Positions 53,542 through 64,000 of a stretch of 64,000 bases of DNA are shown piece after piece. The notes under the pieces were generated by a model. The model was given only the letters and a program-made list of their open reading frames with translations. It was not told where the DNA came from and made no database searches. Source of the DNA: Isoetes taiwanensis. Taxonomy: Eukaryota; Streptophyta; Lycopodiopsida; Isoetales; Isoetaceae. Position 1 is the first letter of the stretch, and each line of letters begins with the position of its first letter. The DNA is taken from NCBI GenBank assembly GCA_021234155.1, contig JAJEKV010000086.1, forward strand, positions 1,238,001 to 1,302,000, in the 5' to 3' direction. The position numbers were made by a program, and so were the translations under genes.

Positions 53542-56302
53542 TTGACAAAGGAAGGGAAATGCGGGATCAGAAATGCAGAAAAGGAAAAGAATGGAATAGC
53601 TCAAATCTGGGAGCTATATGTAGGAATTCATAGGCGCCCAGAAAGGAAAACAAAGGATTAAAAGTTGGGAAGGAAGCAAAAGCCTGAAAAGCTTAGCTAT
53701 GGAGGAGGAAGAAAAAGAGATGGAGCCAGACCAGCCGGGCTGAGGTGCACAGCGCAGGCAGCGGCTTTAAGTTTGGACTCTTCGTCCTAAGGGGTGCCTT
53801 AGAATTTCTTAGAGTAATCCCGATGTCGGATAAAAACAAAAGTAGGATATGTAAAAGACCCAAGATGTAATTCGTCATTTTGCTCTGATTTGGTTATCTA
53901 TGGCAAGTCAGAATCTGGCTATACGCCCAAAACTATTCGTCACCATGTGGTCTTCCTTTGAACATGACATCTTTGTCCCCTCCAAACTTCTAGATATTAC
54001 GTGTCTCATGGTTGCAGGCCTCGAATTTAGATTTTGGATTTTGCATTAACCAGCAAAAATGCTGCCTTTCATTTATGCTTACCGGATTTTTGAGAAAAAA
54101 AAAAAATACCTCTAACTTGCTGGATTTAACACTATTTTTGTGAAATTTTGACCAGAAATTTAACACTATCTTTAGCAATCGGATATTTCCAACTTTAATC
54201 GGATATTCTGGAGAGGAACCCCCCCTAATTTCGACCCTTGGGTTCATGGTTTTGTCATCTTATTTTATATCTTTGGTGCACATTAATGTGGGAGCCTAGC
54301 AAAAATGATTGTCTCAATTGACCCTTATCCCATTTCCACTTACTATGCAATTTCGTTATCATTTGGTCATCAATTCATTTGATCTTCAATAGCTTGTTTC
54401 TCTTTTAATCTATGTGCTCTATCCCATTTCTCTCTTCTGAGAGTTTTGATCCTTTACATTGAATTCTTTGGTTGATTAATAGAAGATACGCTTGCCTTTT
54501 CATCATTCCATGGATCATGTGATTACGGGGTCCATCCAAATGCTTGCTTGATCATCCACCATCCTAATATGATGTTGTCAAAAATGTTTAGGGCGGTTTT
54601 TATGCGCGAGATCCAAAATTTAAAGGCACATAACTCGAAGGCCGTACCATTGGATCTTATAAAGCAATGCTTTTAAACATTTAAACCAATGATTGGCCAA
54701 AAGTAAAGAGGCCGTTATAGCAACCTCTTAATAAAGAAAAGAATTTGATGATCCAATATAATTCCAAAAAGGTGGCAAAAGATCATTTTTTGTTTTTTTT
54801 GAACTGTTTTAGCTTTGAAGACTCCAATGAACCAGAGCCTTAAAATATGGTTGAGTTAGAACCATCGATTCTTACTATGGATCTAGTTGGTCGGTGAGCA
54901 TAAGTGTGTTGCCATGTTTATTGAGTTGGTTTTTTGCTAGCGGTTATGGAAGATCCTGGAAGTTTATATCACTAGAGCAAAGCAACACTTCTGGTATAGC
55001 TAACTAAAATAGACAATATAGCTAACTAAAAATAGGCAACGAGAACTGGTTCTTGAAGTGCTATTATGTAATTAGATTGATCTGTTGGATGCTGCAAAGA
55101 GGATCATGCAAAGATCATGTGCCTTCCAGGAGATATTTTTTCCTCAGTCAATAATTCCTTTGAAATTCAAATCTAGAAGCCAACCCTAAACCAAGTTTTT
55201 TCCTGGGTAACATAGTAGTATGAGAACAACTATGTCTCAAGTTCGAGACTACCCAAAGTGACACTGTATATAGTATCGTCCCATGCCTTTAGTGGTCATG
55301 GCCTTTGGTGGTTCCTATGAATGTTAAAATATATATTTATTTATTTCAATTGTTGACTAGTAGCGTTATTGGGAACATGTCTTGGGGTTGTCTTAAGCAC
55401 TCTTGGTGTCATTATGGATATACAAACCAAGGCTGAGCTCAAATTTCAAAACTAGCCACGCCACGCCTAAAGTGGATGGATGAATGACGCCATGTAAATT
55501 TAGTTGGCTAAGTTTGTCATGGACCAATAAATGATGAAAGAAAAAAATGGACCAATAAATGATGGAAAAAAAAACACGATATGTTCAATAGAATGGTTGT
55601 TTTGTAACACAAGCCTATTTTTGTTGTGTGATGGCCAATGATAGAAGTATGGTCATGACAGTATAAGCTAAAAGTTACCATAAATTGATCATGACATATT
55701 TAATTATTACAAAAGAAAACTTATGCGCGTGACCTTACGGCCGCCGCGAACGTTTCTCTTCCCCAAATGCATGCTAGAACATGCAGACATTAATTTTTCT
55801 AAATTCATAATGCTTTCCTTTTCTTAACAATGAAGTTTAGAACCCATATTGCATGATGGATTTAAAGGTATTGAAGATGAAACAGGAGTATGGGCTCTGC
55901 TATGGCAATCAACTAGGCCTCTATTTTGGGGCCTACAAATCATGGCAGAGAGACAACAAATCCGAGTAGTGAGCTCTGTTTGAAGACACATCAAAGAATT
56001 AGTTGTTGTCTTTGGAGTAGATCATGCAAAAAAAAAATGCGAGAACTTGCGGACTTGGCCTTCGATGCAACAAATGTTGAAACCCATCCAAGCACTCCTA
56101 GATAAGATGCACAAAAGCGTATAAACATTTGAATCGTTTTCTCTCGAAAGCAATAAATTTAAACCATAACTAGATTAGATCGACGACAAACAAAAAGACT
56201 TTAACATTGAAGCTCGGAGTTCGTTTGCAATTGCGCCTCTCTAATCTTGTTGGGCCAGATTCACACCTAGAGACCGAAGGTTTGCCTTGTTTGCAAGATG
56301 CT
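53542..56302. other. Upstream flank of NRL gene and long AT-rich stretch
   Basis: The first ~250 bp is the presumed 5' UTR and promoter of the minus-strand NRL gene; no clear TATA box was fixed. The rest holds no supported gene. 'GGACCAATAAATGATG(G/A)AA' is duplicated at 55524 and 55548. The hairpin repeat copy 3 is at 55713-55757. Confidence 0.4.
55713..55757. repeat. GC-rich hairpin repeat, copy 3 (partly decayed)
   Basis: 'AAAACTTATGCGCGTGACC', 'TTACGGCCGCCGCGAACG' and 'TTTCTCTTCCCCAA' follow the hairpin at 42661, and 'ATGCTAGAACATGCAGAC' downstream is shared with 42721-42740. Confidence 0.7.
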
Positions 56303-56510
56303 GCCAGTACAGTGATAATATTTACAATTGATAACATTTGAAAGTATAGGAAAGACAAACGAACAGAAATCAAGCACAAAAGACACTAAAAGTAATCAAA
56401 TTAAAAGCCAGTACAATGATAATATTTACAATTGATAACATTTGAAAGTATAGGAAAGACAAACGAACAGAAATCAAGCACAAAAGACACTAAAAGTAAT
56501 CAAATTAGAA
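56303..56510. repeat. Two near-identical tandem copies of a 104-bp unit
   Basis: The units start GCCAGTACA at 56303 and 56407, with about one substitution over a hundred bases. A third partial copy ('CTAAAAGTAATCAAATTA') follows at 56521. The near-identity indicates a recent duplication. Confidence 0.9.
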
Positions 56511-58620
56511 GAAAATGACGCTAAAAGTAATCAAATTAAAAGAAGAAAACGCCGGGCTCCAACTCAGGATTCCAATAACTACTCACCTGCTTGTTGGGCA
56601 AATTCCGGGGTAGAGAAGGTTTGTTCCGGTTGAAACTAAGAATTTCCGGTTGAGTTAACACATTGCAGGAAAAATTCCGGTAGAGTTTTATGCATATTTG
56701 TATAAGAGTAATACAAATTTCCGATTGGGAACTGAAAATATCCGGGCTATTTGATGAAAGAGTAGGAAAATTTCCGATTGGGTTTAAAAACTTTGCCCAA
56801 CAGACAACCTCACAAGGAAAAAACCATTTTCTTACAGAGTGGCTATTTAAGTAGATGCCCATCGCTAACAACAATCTTTATGAAGCTCTCAAAACACAGA
56901 CCACATTCTAGTTCTAAGCAAACTGGCCGGAATGCCAAGCAAAGAACAATGGCTTTTAAAATTTATGCTCCCTTAATAAACGCGTGTTAGTAAGTTTAAA
57001 CATGATGGCTAACCGGATGAATGGGATGTTCACCACATAGTAAAGAACGGCATTGTGATACTCCCCGCCTAGAATCTGCAACAAAGAAAGATGAACGATT
57101 TAGGGTTTTGCCACGAAAACAATCTTGGCAAGAAAAACAAAGGCTATAAGCCCAAAGTACTCAAAGGAGAGGTCGCCAAATGTGTAAAAATGCAGAGCTA
57201 TCTATGGAATAGAAGAACCACAAAGAAACTCTAAGCTCGGCTATAGAAGAGGACAACCAAGGGCTCACAACTCGCGACAAAGTCATGCACCGATCGCCAT
57301 TTTGGAAGATAATTTATTTCTTACGCTAGCACGGGTTTAATAAAAAACGACTCCACAAAATGTTACGCTACTTACATCTTTTTTTTCTTTCTAGATTGGA
57401 GATAACTCGTTGGGTTCCATTTAATTTGTATAATAACCAAAATCGGGTGGAGAATGGAGATAGTGTGGTCGGGTTGTTTGCTTGCCTTGTTTCACGGAAT
57501 CAATCAAACGTAGATCAAAATCTGATTGGGCTTTTTCTTCTTATTGTTATTCTTGAGTGGCCAATTTTTAGGCTCAGGTTTGTCAAGTGATTTTAGCTTT
57601 GGCGATTCCCCCCTGGCATTAGGCAACCAATCGTCCTCTTTTCCCGGCCGTCGGATTCGGCCCCTTTCTTTGGGGTTGGACTTACAATAGCTTCCTTTTC
57701 CTAAGAATTTCTTATCTCCAACACAAGGATTTGTTGCCGAATTGCTCGAGAGCATCTTGGCCTAATTGGCCCCGATCTTTTGCCCCCGCTCTTTCCTTTT
57801 GGGCCTCGATTCGCCCTATTTTTGCTTCGAGTATCTTCTATTTTTTATCTCGCCTTATTCTTTTCAAGATATGCCAAAAGCCAAGGCAAAACCAAAATCA
57901 TCATATCTTGAGAGTTGATATTGAATATAAAGCTGGCGATAATTCTGGGTGATCTTCTTTTGGGAAGGCACGGGGTCTACCAGAGAACATAGATGTGGTG
58001 TGGCGATTTTCTTCCCAACCCATAGCTTGGAAGGACCAGACCTCCATACCCCACTGGAATACCTCGGGTTTCATCATTTTAAGACCTCCATAGCTTGGAA
58101 TACCCCCGGTTGGTTCAACAGATGCGGGGAAAGCTCCCGGTGAGGCGGAAGGGACTCTAGACCATCTCGCCATGGCACGCCCGGGAGTTAGAAGAAAGAA
58201 AAGCCCTCAAAAAGAGCCTCCGGGCCATCAATCGGCCATCGCCAGAGCTCTGGAGCAAAAAGCAGGGGAAAAGAAGTGTCGGTCATGTCTTTGGTACGTA
58301 AATATTACCTTAATTATTTTAGAAATGAAGAAAAAATGAAATACCGCCGCGACGTTGGGCTGCTCTCTCAAAGGAAAAATTAGCTCTTTATTTTTTAAGA
58401 ACAGAAATGTTACTGCTTTATATATGGTATGATATAAGCGTCGTAGTATTTACCTCTTCTTGAGATTGTGGCCCTCTTTACTTATAGGAGAATGCTCTCT
58501 TCTTGAGATTTTAACCCTCTTTACATATAGGAGAATGCTCCTTTAAGTGCTTGCAGGGTCAACCATGCCTCCGCTCGCACTATTTATTGCTTAGGTTCTT
58601 AAGTGGCTTTTACATGATGT
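56511..58620. other. Stretch without a recognised gene
   Basis: Short unsupported frames only. 'CATAGCTTGGAA' with 'GACCTCCATA' neighbours occurs twice (58020 and 58083). 'TCTTCTTGAGATT' with 'CCCTCTTTAC' occurs twice (58456 and 58497, unit ~41 bp). A 'CTGCTTTATATATGG' word at 58411 resembles 48970 and 45929. Confidence 0.4.
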
Positions 58621-58747
58621 GGAACGGGAAGGGGAAGGGCATTCTTGCCAACCCCCCTGACCTGCAGCAGAATCAGGGAGTGCCGTTGAGGCGCAATCGG
58701 AAGCTGCAGGTCGGGGGCTGGCAAGAATGCCTGACCGTTCCCTTTCT
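58621..58747. repeat. Near-perfect hairpin, pre-miRNA-sized
   Basis: Left arm 58621-58667 and right arm 58704-58747 pair almost throughout: GGCATTCTTGCCA with TGGCAAGAATGCC (exact), ACCCCCCTG with the GGGGGC part (small bulge), GACCTGCAG with CTGCAGGTC (exact), and GGGAA with TTCCC outside. The loop is about 36 nt. The size and pairing suit a plant microRNA precursor or a short foldback. I do not recognise a conserved miRNA. Confidence 0.75.
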
Positions 58748-59195
58748 ACTACGTCAAGGTAAGCAATGATTTGATTCTACAAATTTTGTGAAGCCAGTTT
58801 TCATTCTTGATAAGAATGATCTTGAATCAGGCAGGAATCTAGGACCCACTTACCTTGACGTAACAAGAATGCTCCGTCTAACCTAAGCTAAATGGGCGAA
58901 ATGCAAGGCAAATCTAGAGAACAAAAGTAAATACCGTTGGCACTCTGGGATTTTTTATAAAAATGGGGCGGGCAAGAATCACGACCCTTCCTTTTCCACT
59001 ATGTCAAGGTAAGCAATGACTGGATTTGACAGGTTCTGTGCAGCTAGTTTTCATTCTTGATAAGAATGATCTTGAATCAGACAGGAATCTAGACCCACTT
59101 ACCTTGACGTAACAAGAATGCTCTTTGTAACATAAGTTAAACGAGCGAAATGCAAGGCAAATCTAGTGAACAAAAGTAAACATCGTCCAAATGTG
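58720..59195. repeat. Two tandem ~250-bp units, each with an inner inverted repeat
   Basis: Unit 1 starts at 58720 and unit 2 at 58971 (GGCAAGAAT). Each contains TA(C/T)GTCAAGGTAAG and, about 85 bp on, CTTACCTTGACGTA: in unit 1, 58750-58763 and 58849-58862, a perfect 14-bp inverted pair. Between them lies a small stem 'CATTCTTGATAAGAATG'. The inner block looks like a MITE of about 113 bp, duplicated together with its flank. Confidence 0.82.
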
Positions 59196-59299
59196 AGCTA
59201 AACATCATAATGCAACATTAAATAGATGGGGCAATATTCTTGTAATTTTTTTTTTATCTATGTTGCAAGTGCAATTGGTTCATGCAACTGAATATATTA

Positions 59300-59720
59300 T
59301 TACGTAAACCATGCATCACAACTTAAAGATAAATGTGAAGTTCTTAAAAGATACAGACTTCCAAGAAGCTTGTTAGGGCACTTGGGACTGCCTTTAACCG
59401 CGTCACGGCATGGCTGGCATAGTGGATTGTGCCAAACAGTGGGGCTGGAAATCTGTAGCCACAAGTCGTGCTTTGTTGGATAATCTGTATTAGGATCTTC
59501 TTTATTGCCGATAAGAAATCCTCCTAGGCATTTGCGATCGAGATATTCTGACACAAATTTAAGTTCTGGAAGAGGAGTAAATTTAGCAGGCAAAGACTAA
59601 GGCAGGTCTGCAGTGGTTTCGTGACGAAGATCGTTATACCAACATAGCATGACGTCAACCATGTCTTCATTACCTTTGTCAAATGGTTCAGTACTTTCGA
59701 AGCCAGCAGAACTCAAACAA
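59300..59720 (-). pseudogene. Unrecognised coding remnant with one internal stop
   Basis: The minus strand reads 'ESTEPFDKGNEDMVDVMLCW', 'YNDLRHETTADLP', one TAG, then 'SLPAKFTPLPELKFVSEYLD', 'RKCLGGFLIGNKEDPNTDYP', 'LWLQISSPTVWHNPLCQPCR' and a 'GSPKCPNKLL' end. The clean frame and Cys/Trp content suggest real coding origin, with four Cys possibly binding zinc. I cannot name a family. It lies between tandem repeats and an LTR, so it may be cargo of a mobile element. Confidence 0.4.
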
Positions 59721-59989
59721 CATTTGCACACTTATATGTATGGGTTGATAACCTAAGCCATCAGATTAAAACCGGGATTTTAAATTCCTGTCATTTTAGT
59801 CTAGGAGTTGGTTTCATGCCTTTCTAGGTTTTTCGAGCAAAAAGTCTTTTTGATGCATTTACGTCCTTTTTGGAGGTTTAGGAAAATTGGTCTGCCTTTG
59901 TTGTGCCAAGAGTGTTTATCTAAATATAGATCATGTTTACCCATGCTTGCACAACTTTAGTTCCCACTTTATATGTTGTGAGTATTTGA

Positions 59990-60390
59990 GCACCTCATGA
60001 TTCTCCATCTCTAGTAGGTGGTTCGAGTATATGACCCTCCTCTACTTGTCTTGCACTCCTGGACTGCTACTGCAACCTCAGCTGTCGAAGACGATCTTCA
60101 AATTGGAGCTGTGGATGCGAATTGATGGATCGAATGTTGGTGGAGCAAAAGTGGCTAGCGTTTAGGGTTTCGCCTTTTATATGTTAGGCTTCACATGAAT
60201 GCCACTTGGCTCCCATAGGTGCGTCTATGTGGTGGATCAACTATAAGGCGAGGCCATGTGGAAATGACTTCCTAATAACTTAGTCATCTCCCCACATTAG
60301 GTGCATACAGAGTACACTTATATAGAGTTATATGGTGACATGGCCATGGGATATACGTATTTATAGTATAATCTCTAGGGGAATGTCACA
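59990..60390 (-). mobile_element. LTR (solo or truncated) of gypsy family, inverted
   Basis: Read from 60390 downward it begins TGTGACATTCCCCTAGAGAT, as does the LTR at 28906. It shares 'GGCCATG.CACCATA', 'ATTTCCACATGGCC' and 'GACGCACCTATGG'. Similarity is clear to about 60160; further extent is uncertain. Confidence 0.65.
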
Positions 60391-61339
60391 GGCTTGGGGT
60401 AGAGAAGGGTGGTGATAGGGAGATGAGATGGAAGATGATAGAAATTAGAAAGGCCTATACAATTTCTATGTTGTAGTCGTTTGTACAGGTGTTCTTGCTC
60501 ACGGAGCATAAATGTTGTCTCTCAAAATGCTTCCCTTCTTAATGTTCATGCTAACTTTGGTGAATGCACTTATAAGCTAAGATCATGTATGAGATTGTTA
60601 CGGTATGGAGAAACAATGCAAATATTATGTACAAATTGTTTTCCATATAGATGGTTCATAGACAAAGATCAATCCTAGGGTAGTGTTATAGTAGTCAATC
60701 ATTTTTTAAAAAGCCAGATGTTGATGCATCGAAGGGTTGCCCTTTACAAACATGTGATTCGTATTTTTTCATAATATATCCCTATATCATGGTTTTTTAA
60801 GCTAATACAAATCTGTTATAGTACAAACTTGGTCCATTGAGGTATTAAGTCAATCACATCACTACTTATGTTCTTTTAATTACTTTTTCATGACCTCATG
60901 TCACTCCATTCAACGTGATATTAATAGAAACTCCATTCAACGTGATTTTAATAGAAACTTGATATGATCAAATATAATTAAAGATCTATAACATATTGTA
61001 TTCACATTAATTACTCGGATTAAGAAACCTTCACATTGAGAGCTTTCAAAGAGACAAACTCTAGACTAAGAAGCCCCTAGAGAACACAAGGAAATTGTCG
61101 CAATAGGTTTCCTTTTGTAGGTTCTAAAATGTTCTAGAATGTTTTAAAATATTCTACAAGCACCTCATCCCAAAATAAAAAAGTTAACAGTTTTTGCTGA
61201 GAGACATTTGCCTTTTCAGGCAAAAATGCACAAGGTGGTGTTATCTAGAATTTATCCCATTATTTTTGAGGAATAGCGTCTATCAATAAAGAATGCCATA
61301 ACTGCTACTGATCTGCGCTTGACAGCCTTTGCACTAAAA
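60391..61339. other. AT-rich spacer, no gene
   Basis: A 27-bp duplicated word 'ACTCCATTCAACGTGATTTT' type occurs at 60903 and 60930. Nothing else is recognised. Confidence 0.4.
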
Positions 61340-62295
61340 AAAAAAGCGTCTAGGATTGGATGGTATACCGATCGAGTTCTTTCAAGAATATTGGGAATGT
61401 CTAAAGCAAGATGTGTTTAATACTTTTTGTGACTTTCGTCAGACCGCTGCTTTGGATAAAATTCTAAACGAAGGTGCCATCTTATTGATTGCCAAGGTCA
61501 AACTCAAACTGTCTCAGACTGGCGACCAATCACTTTGTTGTCCTCAGTGTATAAAATCTTTGCCAAAGCTTATGCTCGGAGCACGTGAAGGACATTTTGG
61601 CTGTTTCTAATTCTATAACTCAATCAGGATTTCTTCCTACGAGATGCATTTTCAATAATATTGTTGTTGCACACAAGGGAATCTATTCGGCAATCAGAAA
61701 AACCTTTCAGTTGTGTATCTTGAGCTTGATTTTGCAAAAGCTTATGACAGTGTTGGCTGAGAATTTATGCACCTGTCTATGCTTAGACTGGGTTTTGGAT
61801 AACAATACAAATCAGAAGTTATAGGGTTGCATGCCTCTACTCGAGCTACGGTGCTCTTCCACGACGAGCCGTCAGAGATATTTTCATTTGGTCGTGGTAT
61901 TCGCCAGGGGTGCCCTTTAGCACCACTACCTTTTACAATTGTTGCAGAGACATTGTTCCAGTTATTTACAGTTGCAACAATGGAGAGGATCTTTCGGAGT
62001 CTTGCTTTGGCAGATGGTACTTAGGAAGTATGCAATCAGTATGCAGATGTCATTTTAATATATCGTATTCTCTTAGCTCCGCAGCCCCTCCCCTTGCCAA
62101 ATGGATGGTACTTGTAGATACCAGAACCTGATCGAATTTGCACATGGTGTTGGCTTTGGGATAAGTTCCTCCATCCTGGCAGGTTATCCATGCATTAATG
62201 CCTTGAGGCATCGCTATGATCTTGGCACGTCTGCAGTATGGCCGCTTTGCCTTTCATGCATTCAGACTATTGAGCATTGCCCCTTTGCTTGACCA
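61340..62295 (+). pseudogene. LINE reverse transcriptase fragment
   Basis: Frame-shifted reading: 'DGIPIEFFQEYWECLKQDVF', 'ITQSGFLPTRCIFNNIVVAH', 'LCILSLILQKLMTV' (corresponds to the L.LDF.KAYDSV block in the next frame), 'FGRGIRQGCPLAPLPFTIVA' and 'NQYADVIL', where the YADD active site has lost its last Asp. It ends with 'CLSCIQTIEHCPFA', a zf-RVT-like cluster. The order follows plant L1-type RT. Only RT and the C-terminal end remain; endonuclease and ORF1 are absent. It belongs to a different lineage from the LINE at 36180-41560. Confidence 0.78.
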
Positions 62296-62515
62296 AAAGT
62301 CTAACCAGCACCTGGCTATAAGGTTTATTTAACAACACACTAGATTGCCAATGTGTCCTCTTGGCATCCTACCTGCTGCATGACAACCAGTTAAGAAAAA
62401 GGCATTTTGTCTTAGTTCTAATTGGCTCCCATGGTCAATCTGGGAGCATCGAAGACACCACATTTTTTAGGGAATTTACACATCTGCTCGCGGAGTCATT
62501 ACTGTCAGGAAATAA

Positions 62516-63105
62516 ATTATTAATCGCATATTTCTTATTAGCTAGAATGACTTTAGCTAAACTTGCTCGATATTAATCCCAAAATTTTCTGTGGTTTAGC
62601 TAAACTCTACACATTTTTCCTCTCATACGTTCTAGCATTTAGCTAAACTAACCCAAACATCAACCCAAAAATTTCTATGAAAATATGAAGCCAAATTACT
62701 ATACCTTTTTTTTCAATTGTTTCCACTTATGTTAGTCATTTTCTTTGTGAAAACATTCTAAAATAATGCTAATTAGCAAAGTCTAGGGCTCAAATTAATT
62801 CATAATACTAGAAACTAAACTATTAATAATATATTTCTTATAATAGAATGATGTTAGCTAAACTAGGCCGAAATTCATTCTAAAAGTTTCTATGGTTTAG
62901 CCAAAATTTCACTTTCTTACTTTCTAGTATCTGGCTAAAGAGTTCCAGGGTTAGTGCAGTCCCGAAAAAAGTTAAGCTAAAATTATTATTATTTTTTTTT
63001 CAATTTTTTCCATTTACTTTAGCCCCCTTTTTAAATGTGCTAAAAAATCGCAAAATAGCTAAGTTTAGCCCTTAAATTATTCCATGATTACTGTAGCCCG
63101 GGCTA
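62516..63105. repeat. Two tandem ~295-bp AT-rich units with TTTAGCTAAA words
   Basis: Unit 1 (about 62516-62815) and unit 2 (about 62817-63105) align in order: 'TATTTCTTATTAGCTAGAATGA' partly, 'TTCTRTGGTTTAGC', 'TTTTTTTTCAATT', 'TTTAGYC', 'GCTAAAAATC/GCTAATTAGC' and 'AAATTA.TTCATGATTA'-like ends. The palindromic TTTAGCTAAA core is frequent. It may be a tandemly duplicated MITE. Confidence 0.6.
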
Positions 63106-63149
63106 AGATACTCAAAAGATTGTATTTGGGTTCAGTACCTTAAAATTAA

Positions 63150-63928
63150 CTCTTACAACTTGTCAGACCTACAAAAGTAGGATTGATTGTGCTACCTAGA
63201 ACTCCCAAAGCTCCCCGCAACCTTGAATTCCCAGAACTCCCTACGCACAACCCCAACTAACCCCTAGGATCAGCTTGAAGTCCAGTTTCAATAGTTTTTA
63301 TCAAAAGAACGGATACTGCTACTGCAGTATTGCTCAACACTAGAACAAAAACACAAAAACAATGGATGAATCCCAAGAGAAAGCTTTGGAAACATCCACA
63401 AAGAGGTCGAAACGGTCTCTAGGTAGCCAAGAAGAAAGATTCGATAACAAATGCTGCTGAAAAACAATTAATGGCTAAATCTCAAATTCCTTAAGGCGGA
63501 GCTTGGGATTCTTCTCATCATAAACTCGTCTAATTTCTTATATAGAGGATTGAATACTAAAGATAGAAAGATTTAAAGGCTTAGAGCTTTTTCCCAGGCC
63601 AAACCATGGCCTCTATCATTAGATCTGAACCCAGCAGAAAATCTGGCAGACCAGCTGTGCGTTCTCGAAATCGGATTTTATTAACCACATGCAATTGGGT
63701 GATGCCACATAGGCCCCCTCAACCCAATCTTTTGGAATCTAAAAGGCCATTTTAACATTTTAATTAAATGTTCACTTTCCATATGACAGATTTGCCATTT
63801 ACAATTACCCAACACTGCCCCTAAGCAGTAACTGGCTCTTGGAACGTTTCCAAGCCACCCAATGGCACTTCCAAGGCCAACTCCCAGTCCCAAGGTCTGC
63901 AAGCGTGACTTGCCTTTGAACCGTAACA
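63150..63928 (-). mobile_element. 3' LTR of a second gypsy element (minus strand)
   Basis: Reading the minus strand from 63928, the LTR starts TGTTACGGTTCAAAGGCAAG, directly after a polypurine tract. It extends leftward with no ORF of note; an AT-rich promoter-like stretch lies near 63530-63570. The distal end is uncertain. Confidence 0.6.
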
Positions 63929-64000
63929 ATATCCTCTCCTCCCCTTAGGACCTTGTCCTCAAGGTCTAGAGTTTCAAATGAGGAAAACTTTACACAAACT
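63929..64000 (-). pseudogene. C-terminal end of gypsy polyprotein and polypurine tract
   Basis: The minus strand reads '..TLDLEDKVLRGGEDIV', the LEDKV.....GG tail common at the end of plant Ty3/gypsy integrases, overlapping a polypurine tract (AAGGGGAGGAGAGG). The rest of the element lies beyond the right edge. Confidence 0.6.

Noticed and set aside
58621-58747. Assignment of the hairpin to the miR482/2118 family because of TCTTGCCA
   Set aside because: The TCTTGCC word is in the 5' arm and the rest of the mature sequence does not match; miR482 resides in the 3' arm.

Overview
The window is nuclear DNA from a plant with a large, gene-poor, repeat-dense genome. The one intact protein gene, an NPH3/RPT2-like (NRL) gene, has typical plant GT-AG introns. 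Plant-only gene fragments are present (chalcone synthase, G-type lectin receptor kinase, plastid ADP/ATP carrier). The rest is mostly decayed, nested transposons. The chalcone synthase fragment has a 'FELHWSG' stretch that I associate more with ferns and bryophytes than with seed plants. A DIRS/Ngaro/PAT-type tyrosine-recombinase retrotransposon is also present. I lean towards a fern, with a gymnosperm as the alternative; this is inference only.

Layout. 0.2-3.9 kb: CACTA TNP2 fragment, coiled-coil remnant, and a remnant with a NIF/FCP1-type HAD phosphatase fold. 5.3-8 kb (minus): decayed gene of an unnamed transposase-like family with SDG...QFK and HGKG motifs. 8.7-15 kb: a second, diverged set of the same modules (coiled coil, HAD phosphatase, then the HGKG family on the minus strand), plus a Ulp1/C48 protease remnant and interrupted by a 1.7-kb solo LTR. 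16.3-30.3 kb: a three-level nest. A Ty3/gypsy gag is split by a small hAT-like element with an 8-bp target duplication, and that element is split by a nearly full-length 7.7-kb tyrosine-recombinase retrotransposon with split direct repeats (A1 ... B1-A2-B2). The gypsy element resumes with zinc knuckle, RNase H, integrase, polypurine tract and 3' LTR. 30.4-36 kb: low-complexity and palindromic DNA. 36.2-41.6 kb: L1-type LINE with ORF1 remnant, endonuclease, RT and poly(A). 41.6-42.2 kb: head-to-head LTR pieces. 43-45.3 kb: mosaic of three unrelated gene fragments. 45.3-51.2 kb: repeats and foldbacks. 51.2-53.5 kb (minus): intact NRL gene. 53.5-64 kb: foldbacks, tandem repeats, an LTR, a second LINE fragment, and the 3' end and LTR of another gypsy element entering from the right edge.

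Only the NRL gene looks functional as a host gene. The rest records successive insertion, capture and decay. Boundaries were judged by eye; those given to the base are the NRL exons, the hAT target duplication and terminal repeats, the split direct repeats, some LTR ends, and the foldbacks.
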